Shown in pieces: positions 1 through 11,498 of a DNA stretch of 64,000 nt. Made by a program: the position numbers and the translations under genes. How positions within the stretch are numbered: the first letter of the stretch is position 1; each line of letters starts with the position of its first letter. Under the pieces are notes generated by a model, which saw only the letters and a program-made list of their open reading frames with translations, was not told where the DNA came from and made no database searches. Source of the stretch: Pyrus communis (Eukaryota > Streptophyta > Magnoliopsida > Rosales > Rosaceae); NCBI RefSeq assembly GCF_963583255.1, contig NC_084811.1:18370088-18434087 (forward strand), given 5' to 3'.

Positions 1-718
1 AGGAGCACAATTGGGTGTTACAATTTGAACGTGCTTTTAAAATGATTTTAAATGTTTTTGGCTAAAAAAGAAAATGTTTTTTAAATCAATCCTTATTAAA
101 AATTCAAGTAGATTTTGAAAAAGCACTTTAAATGTTTCCTGCAAAAAACACTTAAACTCCTACTTGCAAAAAACACATATCTTATGCTTCTTCCAAAGAG
201 CTTTTGAAACTCAAAATCAATTCATCAAAAATACTTTATGTTATTTTAAAAGCATTTTCAAACTAAACATGTTACTCTCGCAATAATTTGTAGCCACAGA
301 ATGCACGCTCTCCTGTCATTCTACAGCCGGAGCCAGCCAAAATTAGTGGTAATAGTACCATCATCAAGCAATCACTCGCTTAATTACACGATCTCAAGAG
401 CATAACTTTGGCAGCTACGAAGGTAGGTTACAAGTATCAGATGCGCGTTCGTTACACGATTTACTCGCATCCTTAGGACAAAGGCACATTGGGTTTGTTA
501 GATCATCTCCGTTGTAGACAAATAAAATAAGTAAAATTATATTATAATAGTTAATGTGACAATTTATGTACTCAATTTTCTCGTAGAAAGGCAAACAAAT
601 TTGGCAAATTTTTATTTTGTTACACTTTCGCACTAGAAATTCAAATATAACCCCTTAAAATTCAAATTTTGTTCCCCTTTGAATTATATATTTGTTGCAA
701 CTAGCCCTAGCCCACACA
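1..718. other. AT-rich intergenic DNA, no feature recognised
   Basis: The stretch is AT-rich and has no open frame resembling a protein family, no convincing terminal repeats and no RNA gene signature. The only short frames are interrupted and low in complexity. Confidence 0.6.
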
Positions 719-723
719 CTTTG

Positions 724-805
724 TGACACACCCTGACCGAAATCAGGGCGTGTTGGCCATCACGCCCTGATTTCAGTCGGGGTGTGTCAGTTTGGTATCA
801 GAGCA
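724..805. repeat. Hairpin at LTR tip with inverted primer-binding-site copy
   Basis: Arms 724-752 and 761-789 are complementary over 29 bp with two mismatched columns, around an 8-nt loop. The second arm ends in TGTGTCA and is followed two bases later by TTGGTATCAGAGC (792-804), the usual plant initiator tRNA-Met primer-binding sequence. That order (LTR end, then PBS) is correct only for the plus strand, while the element itself is on the minus strand. It therefore looks like an inverted duplication of U5 end, PBS and leader. Confidence 0.75.
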
Positions 806-1160
806 TAGAAAGCCTAGTGCAGTCCAGAGGAACAACACTAACTAAACACACCCATAAGTGGTCCTACACTGGTGATAATCTGTCAGATATGCCATGGATT
901 CCTCGTAAGCTACCAAAAGAGCAACTCAAACTAGAACCTGGAGAGGCGCAAAATAGAAAGTGTGAGTGGGCAAAAACAAAGCTTTTCAAAATCATTTCAT
1001 TATCAAAAGTTCTAACCCCTAGCCGTAAAACCTGTATAGTTTCCTAGAAAATAGAATATACACATATATCGAAAACATGCTCAGAAATGTGCCATGTCGA
1101 ATGCCTCCACATAAAATGTAAGTAACCCAGGTAATGTCAATCAATGCAAGTAACATGTCA

Positions 1161-1372
1161 GCCGGAGTCACCTAATGTGACCTGTACGGCTAAATCTAGA
1201 GCTCAAATCCCCAACACACTAACTATGCCTGCACACGAGTCAGAACCACCTAAAGTGGTCCGTATGACATAACTGGGTGTAAATAAATACGCTCAAGTGC
1301 TACGATCACGTGAAGACTGGGCGAATAATCGTGGGTCACCTAGTCGGAACCACCTATAGTGGTCTGTACGAC
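1161..1372. repeat. Three 30-nt imperfect palindromes in the LTR
   Basis: Units are at 1161-1190, 1239-1268 and 1343-1372. Each has an outer 4-bp stem (GCCG/CGGC, GTCA/TGAC, GTCG/CGAC), an inner 5-bp stem (GTCAC/GTGAC or ACCAC/GTGGT) and a loop of the form CTAWA or CTAAT. Five related units lie in the LTR at 38392-38747. Confidence 0.8.
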
Positions 1373-2814
1373 AAGACTGTGCACCTAACTTGGATCCAGG
1401 ATGAGCGTGTGGTGTGGGAGGTGAACATCACGTGAAGGATTGTGCCCTACTCTGGGCAGGAGCACTAACACCGGGGGTGCAGGTTATGAGCTCTCTATGC
1501 ATATCACGTAACTACTACGTCACAACTATAAACTATAACTTACCTAGCAATTACCTGTACGTTTGCAGCACCAAACATACATATATGCAACTACTAATGC
1601 ATAAATAAATAGGCAAACACTATGCATGACATTTAAAATGTATAAACACTCCATATCATTTTCTGGGAAAAACCACAAGTATATAGGTATATACGGAATA
1701 CCAAAAGCCCACTCACTGGTATGTGGAAAGGTCGTAACCCCCTTGCCTCGAGTGACTGTGCTCGTCCTCGGGATATGTATCACCTATATACGAAACAACT
1801 ATAAAAACGTCAATTTAAAGCACATAACCAAAACTAGGTAATAACTTCTCATACAATGCTCAAATGAGGTGTGTGAATACACCTATGTGATCTACTCAAC
1901 CTCACGAACATCCCCATATTTTTAAAATAATTTTCCAAGATTTCACGTGCCGCCACGCGCCAGCCAAGGCACAGCCAGACTCGCCGGCCACACAGACAGA
2001 ACCCCTGACGGTGTTAGGGAATATTTCGTCCAAAAGCAAGCATATTCCGTTAAAACTAGCCTGACGCCGTTAACTGCCATTAGGAATATTCGGTCAGAGT
2101 TGACAGAATATTCGCCGTCTTCTCCGGTGAGTCTCGCCGGCCGCCGCCGTTTGCAACTCGAATTCTCGTCGGAAACTGGAAAATTTTCAAAACTTCATAT
2201 CTTCTTCATTTCTCAACCAAATTCCATGAAATTGGTACCAAATTAAAGCTTACAAAGAGTAGAACAAAACCTTACCACTTTGAAGCCCTAAAACCAACGG
2301 AATCTAGCTGGAAAATCCCACGATATTTTGGCCAAACCTACAACTCACTAAAACTGGGCTTCCCGACGTCCAAAACGCTTCAACTTTCTTCTCCGAGCTT
2401 CGTGAGGACCTCCTAAAGCTCCCTATGACCTTAAAAACTCCTAAAAACTTCACGATCACGTGTGCATGAACAGTGCATGAAAACTGGGGTTAGGGTTCTC
2501 GAGGTTTTCGAAGGCTTCAATTCTCACAAATAGTATGGATGAAATCAGGAGCTTACAAGGAGTTCGAATCTTACCTTCTAGACATTGTTCCGTGCGTGCG
2601 AGATTGGTTTTGAAGTTCGTCTGTACAATTGCAAAGGAAATGGGATGAAGTCTGAGAGAGAAGAGAGAGAGAGAGAGTCACGGGAATAGTATGGGTGTGT
2701 GTGTGTGTCATGTAAAGTCAACCACCAAAAACAACAAAACAACACCCCACAACACCCATTAACATTTTAGTCTTTTCGCACCTACGGTACAAATAATCCG
2801 GGACGGGCTGTCAC

Positions 2815-2829
2815 AACCTACCCCTTTCA
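2815..2829 (-). other. Polypurine tract of the gypsy element
   Basis: On the minus strand a purine-rich run (GAAAGGGGTAGGT) directly precedes the LTR start TGTGACA. This is the expected place for the plus-strand primer in reverse transcription. Confidence 0.75.
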
Positions 2830-2871
2830 GAAAATTTCATCCTGAAATTCACAACAACTACAACCCAAACA

Positions 2872-5042
2872 CTAGTAACCAAAGAATAACCGAGGATACA
2901 AATCTCTCATCCGGTCCTCCGTCTCCCAAGTAACCTCCTCCGCTGAGTGATTCCTCCACAAAACTTTCACTAAACTTACAATCTTGTTCCTCAAAACCTT
3001 TTCCTTCCAATCCAGGATCGTTAATGGTTCCTCGTCATATGTCAAATCCGGATTAATTTCCAATGGTTGAGGTGGTATCACATGCGACGGATCCGCAATG
3101 TAATGACGAAGCATGGACACATGAAAAACATTATGCACTTTAGCTAGCTCAGAAGGCAACTCAAGCCTGTAAGCCACTTCACCAACTCGCTCGGTGATCA
3201 TATACGGTCCGATATACCTGGGACTTAACTTACCTTTCTTCCTGAACCGTACAACACCTATCCACGGTGAAAGCTTCAAAAACACCCAATCACCAACTTT
3301 ATACACTCTGTCAGTGGCATGCCGGTCCGCTAAGCTCTTTTGTCAATCCTCGGCCACTTTCAGGTTAGACTTAATTACCTGAACATTTTGAGTAGTCTCC
3401 TCTACAATCTCGGGGCCCACCAAAACTCTTTCTCCGACCTCTGACCAACACAAGGGTGTACGACAAGATTTACCATACAGTGCCTCAAATGGTGACATGC
3501 CGATACTCGAATGAAAGTTGTTGTTGTAGGCAAATTCCATTAAATCCAACCGCTTGTGCCAAGCATCGCCAAACTGCAACACCAAAGATCTCAACATATC
3601 CTCCAACGTCTGAATGGTCCTCTCTGATTGTCCGTCTGTCTGAGGATGTTATGTCGTACTGTAAAGTAATCTTGTACCCAAAGCTTCCTGAAAAGCCACC
3701 CAAAATTTAGAAGTAAATCTTGGGTCGCGATCCTAGACAATACTCACTGGAACACCATGGTACTTCACGATCTTCGATATGAATAATTTAGCTAATCGGC
3801 CCAAATAATACATTTTCCTCACTAGAATAAAATGCGTTGACTTAGTAAGCCGATCAACTATCACCCAAATGCCGTCAGAACCATTATGTGTACGTGGAAG
3901 CTTGTACACAAAATCCATAGTAATATTTTCCCATTTCCACTCTGGAACGGGAAGCAGCTATAACAACCCAAACGGCTTCTTCCTTTTTGCTTTAACTTGT
4001 TGGCAAATGGCACACCTACTCAGATACTCAGCTATCTCTCTTTTCATACCCGGCCAATAATAAAATGGTCGAATGGTATGATACATTTTAGTAGCTCCTG
4101 GATGCATCGCATAAGCTGAAATATGCGCTTCATCAAGAATTGCTTTCTTTAATTCCAAATTATTCAGCACAAACATTCTACTCTCCTGCACAAGCATGCC
4201 ATTCAATTCTCGAACTCTGAAGTCTTTCATTTTCCCCTGGTTCCTTGCTTGAATTATTTCCTGGGTCTCTTCATCACCCATCTGGGCTTCAAGTACACGA
4301 TCAATTAAAATCGGCCTAACTTGAAAATTAGCAAGTAAAGCTACCTCCTGATCTTCTACCTCTAACCTCACTCCAGTTGATCTCAAGTTTGCCAGAAGAG
4401 GAACACGACTAGCGTACAATGCATTAATACGGCCCTGAGATTTTCTGCTAAGTGCATCAGCTACCACATTCGCACGACCAGGGTGATAATCAATCGTGCA
4501 ATCATAATCACTAAGCAGTTCCAACCATCTCCGCTGACTAAGATTAAGATCCCTCTGCGTGAAAAGATATTGAAGACTTATGATCCGTAAAGATCTTGCA
4601 TTTTTGTCCATATAGATAATGTCTCCACATCTTCAAAGCAAAGATAATGGCCACTAACTCCAAATCATGTGTAGGGTAATTCAACTCATGAGGATTTAAT
4701 TGTCGTGAAGCGTAAGCAATCACCCTACCATGCTGCATCAGCACACATCCCAGACCATTTAAGGAAGAATCACTGTAGACTTTGAAACTACCACTGTCAT
4801 CCGGGAGTGCCAAAACAGGTGCATGAGTGAGACAATAGTTCAATTGCTGGAAACTCTGCTCACAATTATCATCCCACTCAAATTTAACATCCTTCCTCGT
4901 TAACCTCGTCAGTGGTAAAGCAATCACGGAAAAATCCTTAACAAACCGCTGGTAATACCTTGCTAAGCCAAGAAAGCTCCTCACCTCAATGACGGTCCGT
5001 GGTTGCTCCCACTTCTCCACTACTGCTACCTTTTGAGGATCC
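2872..5042 (-). pseudogene. gypsy pol remnant (RT end, RNase H, integrase)
   Basis: Reading 5' to 3' on the minus strand: 4544-5042 encodes the end of reverse transcriptase (motif [13 protein letters not shown]) and the retroviral-type RNase H ([27 protein letters not shown]). Shifted frame 3958-4611 holds the integrase zinc finger (H-x-H ... CAICQQ). Next come integrase core pieces at 3733-3918 (MDFVYKLP, VDRLTKSTHF) and 3343-3606 (GMSPFEALYGKSCRTPL). Last is the C-terminal domain at 2872-3306 (LSPRYIGPY; WRNHSAEEVTWE, a chromovirus-type tail). At least one frameshift and a TAG in the core between SIV and DRDPRF break it. RT motifs upstream of SFLG, protease and gag are deleted. The order RT-RNase H-integrase identifies Ty3/gypsy. 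Confidence 0.92.
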
Positions 5043-5144
5043 ACCAAAAACAACAAAACAACACCCCACAACACCTATTAACGTCCAAGGGCATTTTAGT
5101 CTTTTCGCACCTACGATACAAATAATCCGGGACGGGCTATCACA
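5041..5144 (-). repeat. Remnant of the 5' LTR
   Basis: It matches 2712-2814 closely, including the shared CCACCAAAAACAACAAAAC stretch and the LTR start. The junction with pol at about 5041 has short microhomology (CCACC). It is flanked on the right by target duplication CTTTG. Confidence 0.88.
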
Positions 5145-5149
5145 CTTTG

Positions 5150-5848
5150 AATGTGAAGGCCTTTTTTTTTTTAAAAATTTTTTTTTTTTAATTTTTAATT
5201 TTATTTTAGTTTTCTTTTGGGAAAATATATCCGGGAGAGATGTTGGAGAAAAATGTGAAAGAGGGGAGGGGAGTGAAAGAGAAAAAAACGTGGAAATGGC
5301 GAGAGGTTATGTTTATATTTTTAAAATAGAGATATGCTATGATACATGTGAGTGTGGAAAGAAAAACAACATCAAAATTTCATTACTGTCTATAATTTTA
5401 TTTTGTAATAGAAGACCAAATTATATTTTCTTGATAATTTTTTATTTATTAATCTGTAGTTTATGCGTTCTAAAAGAAAGAATATTGTAGTCAAAATTTC
5501 AATACTTATTCATTAAATAAAAAGAATCCCAAATTTCAATTTGCTCCCCTCTCCCCACTGTCTCCACCGTCTTATATGCATCAGAGCCTCATTAATTTCA
5601 TAACTACAATCAATCCAACTTCGTGAATGATGAATAATGATTCAAGAATTATTGAGCAATATGGTCTACAACAATCCTTCCCATCTTTGCGGACAACACT
5701 TTATAATTTCATTTTTTTCATCATACAAATAAAATTTCTTTTTCTTTTTCTTTTTCCTTTGCTTTATTTAAAGAAAATGGATATTTAATTATTAAAATAA
5801 TTAGAACAATAGTTCCTAAACTTAGCTCAATTGGAGCTTTGATCCCTA
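5150..5848. other. T-rich intergenic DNA, no gene
   Basis: The stretch holds poly-T and poly-A tracts and no recognisable coding or repeat structure. A 163-codon open frame crossing 4999-5490 is half retroelement and half low-complexity sequence. Confidence 0.5.
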
Positions 5849-7457
5849 ATGCAGGGAGCGTGGTGGTAAATAAAAAATGAAAATGAAATGAATAGGATAC
5901 GATAGGTATAAAAAAAAATTGATAGATAGGTAGGGTCTACTATCTCTTAGTGTAATGAGAGACTTGAAAACTCTAAGAAGTTTATTTCTAGTACCAGCCT
6001 ACGACGTTGACAACTAGAAGAACAAAGTAGCAAGAGAAATGCACTTAAAAACGAGTTTACAACTCAAACTTCAATATTATATTTCAAACAACTTTTCCCT
6101 TTCTGCCTTACAAATACAACTATATGCAAGCTTACAACTTAAAATGAGAAATATTATAATACTTAAATTTCAGCTGCCACTTATTAAATATAATAATGCC
6201 TTTGGTCTATGGCCTACATCATTGTCCCATTCTTGAAGAAAACTCATTCTCGAGTTTTGTTTAGTCTTTCTTGATCTTTTGGATGTCCGACCAATCATTT
6301 TCCACAATAGCCATGTAAAAGCACAAATTTTCCAAGGACTCCAGATTGTAGAGCAGTTGAAATATTTTTTTTTTTTTTTTTCCGTATGCCACCTTCTCAT
6401 GTTCCATGTAGATTTTAATCTTTTCTTGATGAGAGCAGTTGTATTAGAAAGCACATAAAATTTCCAACAAATATCTTTATTTTATGACTTGAAAAACTGT
6501 AGAGATAATTTGAATAATATGAAAAAGTTCTTTGCTCCAAATAAAATCTTGTAACATGACAAGCAACGAATGATTCCCAAACATAATCATAAAAGTAAGG
6601 GAAATCAATAAGGGGTTTTACCACCAGGTTTAGCTTCTCAAAATTTGTTCAGCCATTGAACCTAAAACTTCATCACCATTTACTCCATCAAGTATAGGGC
6701 AAAATTATAATCCTTACAACGATTAACTTCATGATCACCCAAATATCGATTAGGGCTCTGGTAATCAACTGATGCAAGGAGCAGCGTGTTAGTAAATAAA
6801 AAAGAAAAAAAAAAGGATAGATAGGTAGGGTCCGTTATCTTTTAGTGCAAAGAGAGATTTGAAAATTCTAAGAACTTCGCTTCTAATGCCAACCTACGAT
6901 GAACAAAGTAACAAACTGTTAAACAAGACAAAGACAATAAAATGATGGAGTGAAATACTCTGAATCTTCCATTAATCAAAACAAGGATAATTTCAGGTCT
7001 CCTATCGCACTAGGAGATAGTTGACCTTTCCTGTCTATCCAATCCTATCTTTTTATTTTATTTTTATTTTTATTTACCACCACGATGCGCCCTACATCAG
7101 CTAGTAATCAGAGTTAGGAAACATCCAAAAGAACGTTACCAAGCTCTGATAACCAACTAATGCAGGGCACAACGTAGTGGTAAATAAAAATGAAAATAAA
7201 ACAAAGAAATAGGATAGATAGGTAGGGTCTACTATGTCCTAATGCAAGGAGACCTGGAACCATATACACTTTGGTTCTAATACCAACCTACAACGTAGAC
7301 AACTAGAAGAACAAAGCTTCAAACTCTTTAACAAGAGAAAGGCACAAAAACCAGGTTCCAACTCAAATTTTAATATGATAATTCAAACAACTTATCTTCC
7401 TTCAACCTTACAAATACTTGTATTTATATGCTTACAACTTAAATGAGAAATATGAAA
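5849..7457. repeat. Clustered LTR-like repeat copies with decayed primer-binding sites
   Basis: Related units start at about 5849, 6770 and 7160. They share TGCAGGG, GGTAAATAAAA, GATAGGTAGGGTC and a later CTACGA..GACAACTAGAAG block; the first and third extend to about 300 bp. A further copy lies inverted at about 6985-7105. Just upstream of the second and third units are GGGCTCTGGTAATCAA (6753-6768) and AAGCTCTGATAACCAA (7141-7156). These are the reverse complement of a decayed tRNA-Met primer-binding site, so the units are probably ends of minus-strand LTRs. No coding domain was found between them. The family is unassigned. Confidence 0.5.
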
Positions 7458-7590
7458 AGACAAATGAAATGAATACTTACAGGATAACTCCCAAAAAGCT
7501 AAAAGATTCAGATAAACATAAGCCACAAACTTAAAGCAGGGATACATGCATTATAGCTCCCAAAAAAATGCATGTATTTTATTACAACAT

Positions 7591-8749
7591 TAAGGTCATC
7601 TCCAACCTAGTAGGCTAAAGGGTCATAAGCCAAAGGTTAGCCCGTTTTGACACAAAATCCATTTCCTATGGAGATCTGGGCCAAAAATCTTGGGACCCAC
7701 AGGGCCAAAATCCAACCAAATGGACAACGGGATAGCCATGCAGCTAGCCCGTTCAATTGGGTCTAACTGTACTGCTAGCTGACGTCAGCTAACGTTTCTT
7801 TTAAGACAAAATTTAAAAAATAAAATAAAAAATTATATTTTTTCCTATAAATACCTGAGTCATTTCTACACAATTTCTCACATCATTTTCACCATTCTAT
7901 ACTATCTTAACTCATTTTAATGTCTAAGTTGTTAACATGCAAGTAAAATTAAAATATTTAATAACATGAATCTTAAACAACATGAAACTTAAAACAACAT
8001 TTAACAAATAACAACACAATCTCCACTTTAGTGACACGTGTCACTCGAAATCCTATCTGAAAAATTATTAAGATTATATCAAGATAAGAAATGCAGAGCC
8101 TTATTCATTTAGCGACAAGTGAAAATGAAACCCTAGCCAAATGAAAATGAAACCCTAGATGAAGCTTTTATAGTAGGCTTTGTTTCAGACAAGAAAGGAG
8201 ACAAGAAGAGACACATGTCATGTGCATGCACAATCTGAAAAGATCTACAGTTGAAAAACACTCTCGTAGAAAAGGCCGTCAAAAAGCTCATGTGGGTTAC
8301 CTTAAAGTGTATGCCCAGCTTGCGTGAAAGCAGCGAGAAGTTTTGACAAGATAGAATGAACTGGAAATAATGGCATGAAATGCATATGTATGAACAAACC
8401 TTTGATGAGAGAAATTAAGCTCTTAAGATGAATATTTCCAACAGCATGATCCCAATCAAGTATTTTAACCCTAAAACTAATTAGAGCATGTGTGGTACAG
8501 TTTACAACATTTGACAAGAGAAGCCAAACAATAAAGCTATACCTCACATGGTAATTTAATTCAATTAACCAATAAAATTAAAGATCAAACTTAAAATAAC
8601 AAATTACTGAAGGGGCTAAAAAATAACTCCCTTTGGTTGGAGATCGTATATAAATATGGTCTGACACTGTTTATTAAAAAAATAATTTCCTGTGGGTCTA
8701 TAATCTGGGCGGGGGCTAAACATAGCCTCTTCAATTAGAGATGGCCTAA
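7591..8749. mobile_element. PIF/Harbinger-type non-autonomous element
   Basis: Target duplication TAA (7591-7593 and 8747-8749) flanks terminal repeats GGTCATCTCCAAC and its inverse TTAGAGATGGCC. The length of 1153 bp has no transposase. Both subterminal regions match the element at 10825-13336: the left has the 'not-gene' GGCTAAAGGGCC-like motif, and the right has AATATGGTCTGRCACT. A stretch near 8030-8110 shares the GTGACACGTGTCACTCGAAATCC repeat described at 12831-13085 (quoted here as GTGACACGTG and CGAAATCCTATC). Confidence 0.85.
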
Positions 8750-10824
8750 GTCATTCACTCATTTGGGACAATGACTCTCAAGTGCTATAGTAATGGTTTA
8801 AACTTATTAATAGGGATGTACTAGTTGGATTGATGTTTTGACTAGTACAAAAGTAACGTTGAACTACACTATAGTTGGAATCAAGGTAGGGGGTTTTGGG
8901 GACATCTATAATGATTGAATGTTTGGACTTATTAAGGTTTGTCAAACTTGTTCTTGTTAATATGTGAGAATTGATATGTTTATGTTTGTTTGGTTGGTAA
9001 TTAGAATGACTGGTTTGACCACTTACTCTTCTTGGAAATAATATGATTGAGATGATATGGAATTATTGTTGATATTATTCAAATAATTATGCCATGCATA
9101 TAAATGACGACATTCATATCATGCATTTCAATGATGAGAGACATGAGTCATGGGAGTTACATGGGCTTGTGCCGTGAGAATTGGAATGGTATTATGTATT
9201 GGAAAAATGGATCTGACTCTCCTAGAGACCAAGGTTTCCGATGAGAATAATTGAGCGATGATAAAGACGATCTTTAATTAAAGGATAACTTGGCGACCGA
9301 GAGATGGACAATGTGGTTGGAAAGATCAATGGAAAGTGAACGGTTGTGTTTGCACCTAAAATATGCACAATGTTACTTATTTGGGCCTAAAGCCAAATTT
9401 TGGCAATTTGTGGGGTTTTTGTGCAATTAGGCTAACTTGCAAGATATTTGGCTACATCAAGTGGAATGGTTTTGCATTAAAATAATGTTTCTCCACATGG
9501 TTTGAAGCGATGGCTTTATTGCGGTAAGGATGTTGGCAAACTTAGGAGATGGACATGTCGTGGAAAACCAACTTGTTTCTTTTAAATATTAATTAATTGC
9601 AAGTGAGATTAATGGACATGTGGTGGAAATCTAGATGGCTTCTTTTAATATTAATTCATTGCAAGTGGGCGGTGAAGTTCTCTGCACAGGTTCAAAGTCT
9701 CTCTTAGTTCTCCATATAAAGAAGCAAAGGTAGAAGGTTTAGAGACACTCAAGCAATCAATCAAACAACTCGAGTCAATTCAACTCCTCAATTTACAATG
9801 CCTTGAATCAACTTCAATTTCCTTATAAATATTTACTTTTAGCCAAGCACCCTTTACTTTCTTTGTGTTTAGCTCTGCTACTCTTTCGACAATATCAATT
9901 TCCTTTATATTTTCATTTCAACCCTTCCCTAAACCACCAGAAATTGCCCACAAGACTAGAGCAACTTGCTCGATTCCTTGGGAACAAGCTCCAACCTTGT
10001 ATTTGACATCCCTTTGTACTTCTTATGCTTTGTAATATAAATAATTACATTTATGTACATCTACATTTCCAATCATTTAAATTACAAGCAATTTACATTA
10101 CTAGTCATTCACTTTCCCTTGTCATTTATACTTCCAACAAACTTGCCATTTTCATATCGTTACAATTCTCCACATAAGTAAAGTCCTTATCATCAAGGCA
10201 AAGTAAGACCCTTGATTTGAGCTACTCCCACTCAATGGTGCAATCTCTTGGTTAGAAGTCAAACTCAGGCCCAATCTCAATCATTTAAATCCCGTCTACT
10301 AGCAGCAAGTAGTAGTGGAACGCTCACAACCACCAATTTCTTGTTCGAGTAAATTTCTAGCATGCTCTTGAGGCCCATGGTGAATTTAGAGGGCAAACAA
10401 GTTTTGTTTAATGGGTGTCAATTTATATAACAAGACACTCGAGTCCAAACCACGATATGGAACGTGTGAGGCCTTATGTGCTTTGGAGTATGGATTAATG
10501 AGAATAGAGGTGAAATTATTGTTTATAATCTCTCAAGATTGAAATCTATGGTTGTGTGTCATGTTGTTTCGTCTGATCAATTATTCAAGATGAGCTTTAT
10601 TTTCCTATTGAGTTGTGGTTTCGCTCACCCCTTCATAGATCTTATAGGTATTGAACCGGAAACCTAAAGTGTAAAGAGTTGGAAACTAGCTAGAAGTTAT
10701 CATCAGAGTTTTCATATGTAATAATCAAGTTTTAAACAAGAGAATAAGGAACCTTTATTGTATAGCTTGTGAGTTGTAACTTCTTATGTAAATTATTAGT
10801 ATCATTAGGCTCTCGTTCAAAATT
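8750..10824. other. No gene recognised; AT-rich, possibly old retroelement sequence
   Basis: No protein family is recognisable. Around 9710 there is a TATAAAG-like motif followed by pyrimidine-rich DNA and short direct motifs, as in LTR leaders, but I could not find paired LTRs, a PBS or a PPT. I therefore do not call an element. Confidence 0.4.
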
Positions 10825-11498
10825 TTAGGCCATCTCTAACAAACCCGGCCAAAGGGCCATAGGGCTAAAAATAGCCCGAACTGACATAAAAATCATCTCC
10901 AACTGAAGGTTAGGACAAAGGGATTGTGGGCCCCATCGAGCCATAATTGTACAATCGGGCTAACCGGTTGGCCCGAACCAACCAACCAACTAACCCCGGG
11001 CTAGTCCAGAAATTCAAGCCCAATGGCTACCTAGCGACATGATGCTTGGTAACCATTGGATTTGTTTTTTTTTTTTTTTTACAAAATTAAAAATTCTAAT
11101 TTTTTTCCCTATAACTCCCTAAGCCGTTAAAGAACTTTAAATAACATTAAACAATATTAAACAATATTAAACAACATTAAATAATATTTAACTTAAACAA
11201 CATTAAAGAACACAATCTCAACCCTAGTACTAGTTGGGGAAGTTATTCAAACTTAAACAACATTAAAAAAAAAAAAAAAAACATTTAACAACATAAAACT
11301 TAAATGCATACTCCATGCTTCTTTTAGCCCAAAGATGTGCAACAAGATCCTGTTGTAGGTACTTATTTGTGGCACGCGAACGTATCATCTTATGACACCT
11401 CATGTACTCATTTAAAGAGATTAAGTTCTTGGATCCAAAGGCAAATTAGGCCCATCATATATTTTTGCACGAGCCCTCCTTGACCTATTTGGATCATC

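Larger units (their letters stand above)
724..2814 (-). repeat. 3' LTR of the gypsy element
   Basis: On the minus strand the LTR starts TGTGACAGCCCGTCC at 2814 and ends in TGTGTCA at 724. Its first 100 bp recur at 5041-5144. The 5' remnant keeps about 12 bp (around 5090) that the 3' LTR lacks near 2762, so the two copies have diverged by small indels. The LTR is related over most of its length to the solo LTR at 37857-41004. It carries GA and GT simple repeats near 2655-2710, three 30-nt hairpins at 1161-1372 and an inverted tip at 724-805. Confidence 0.85.
719..5149 (-). mobile_element. Ty3/gypsy chromovirus-like element, internally deleted
   Basis: An LTR retrotransposon lies on the minus strand. 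The 5-bp target duplication CTTTG is seen at 719-723 and 5145-5149. A near-full 3' LTR (724-2814) is followed by a purine-rich PPT, then pol remnants in the order integrase C-terminus, integrase core, zinc finger, RNase H and the end of RT. At about 5041 pol jumps straight into about 100 bp of 5' LTR. The gag, protease, most of RT, the primer-binding site and most of the 5' LTR are therefore missing. Because the target duplication is perfect, this deletion happened within one inserted element and is not a chance join of two. The copy cannot be autonomous. Confidence 0.9.

Noticed and set aside
792..804. tRNA gene fragment
   Set aside because: Only the 13-nt primer-binding complement of tRNA-Met is present; there are no other tRNA arms.
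4999..5490. 163-codon plus-strand open frame
   Set aside because: Its first part is antisense to RT and the LTR remnant, and its second part is AT-rich low-complexity DNA outside the element.
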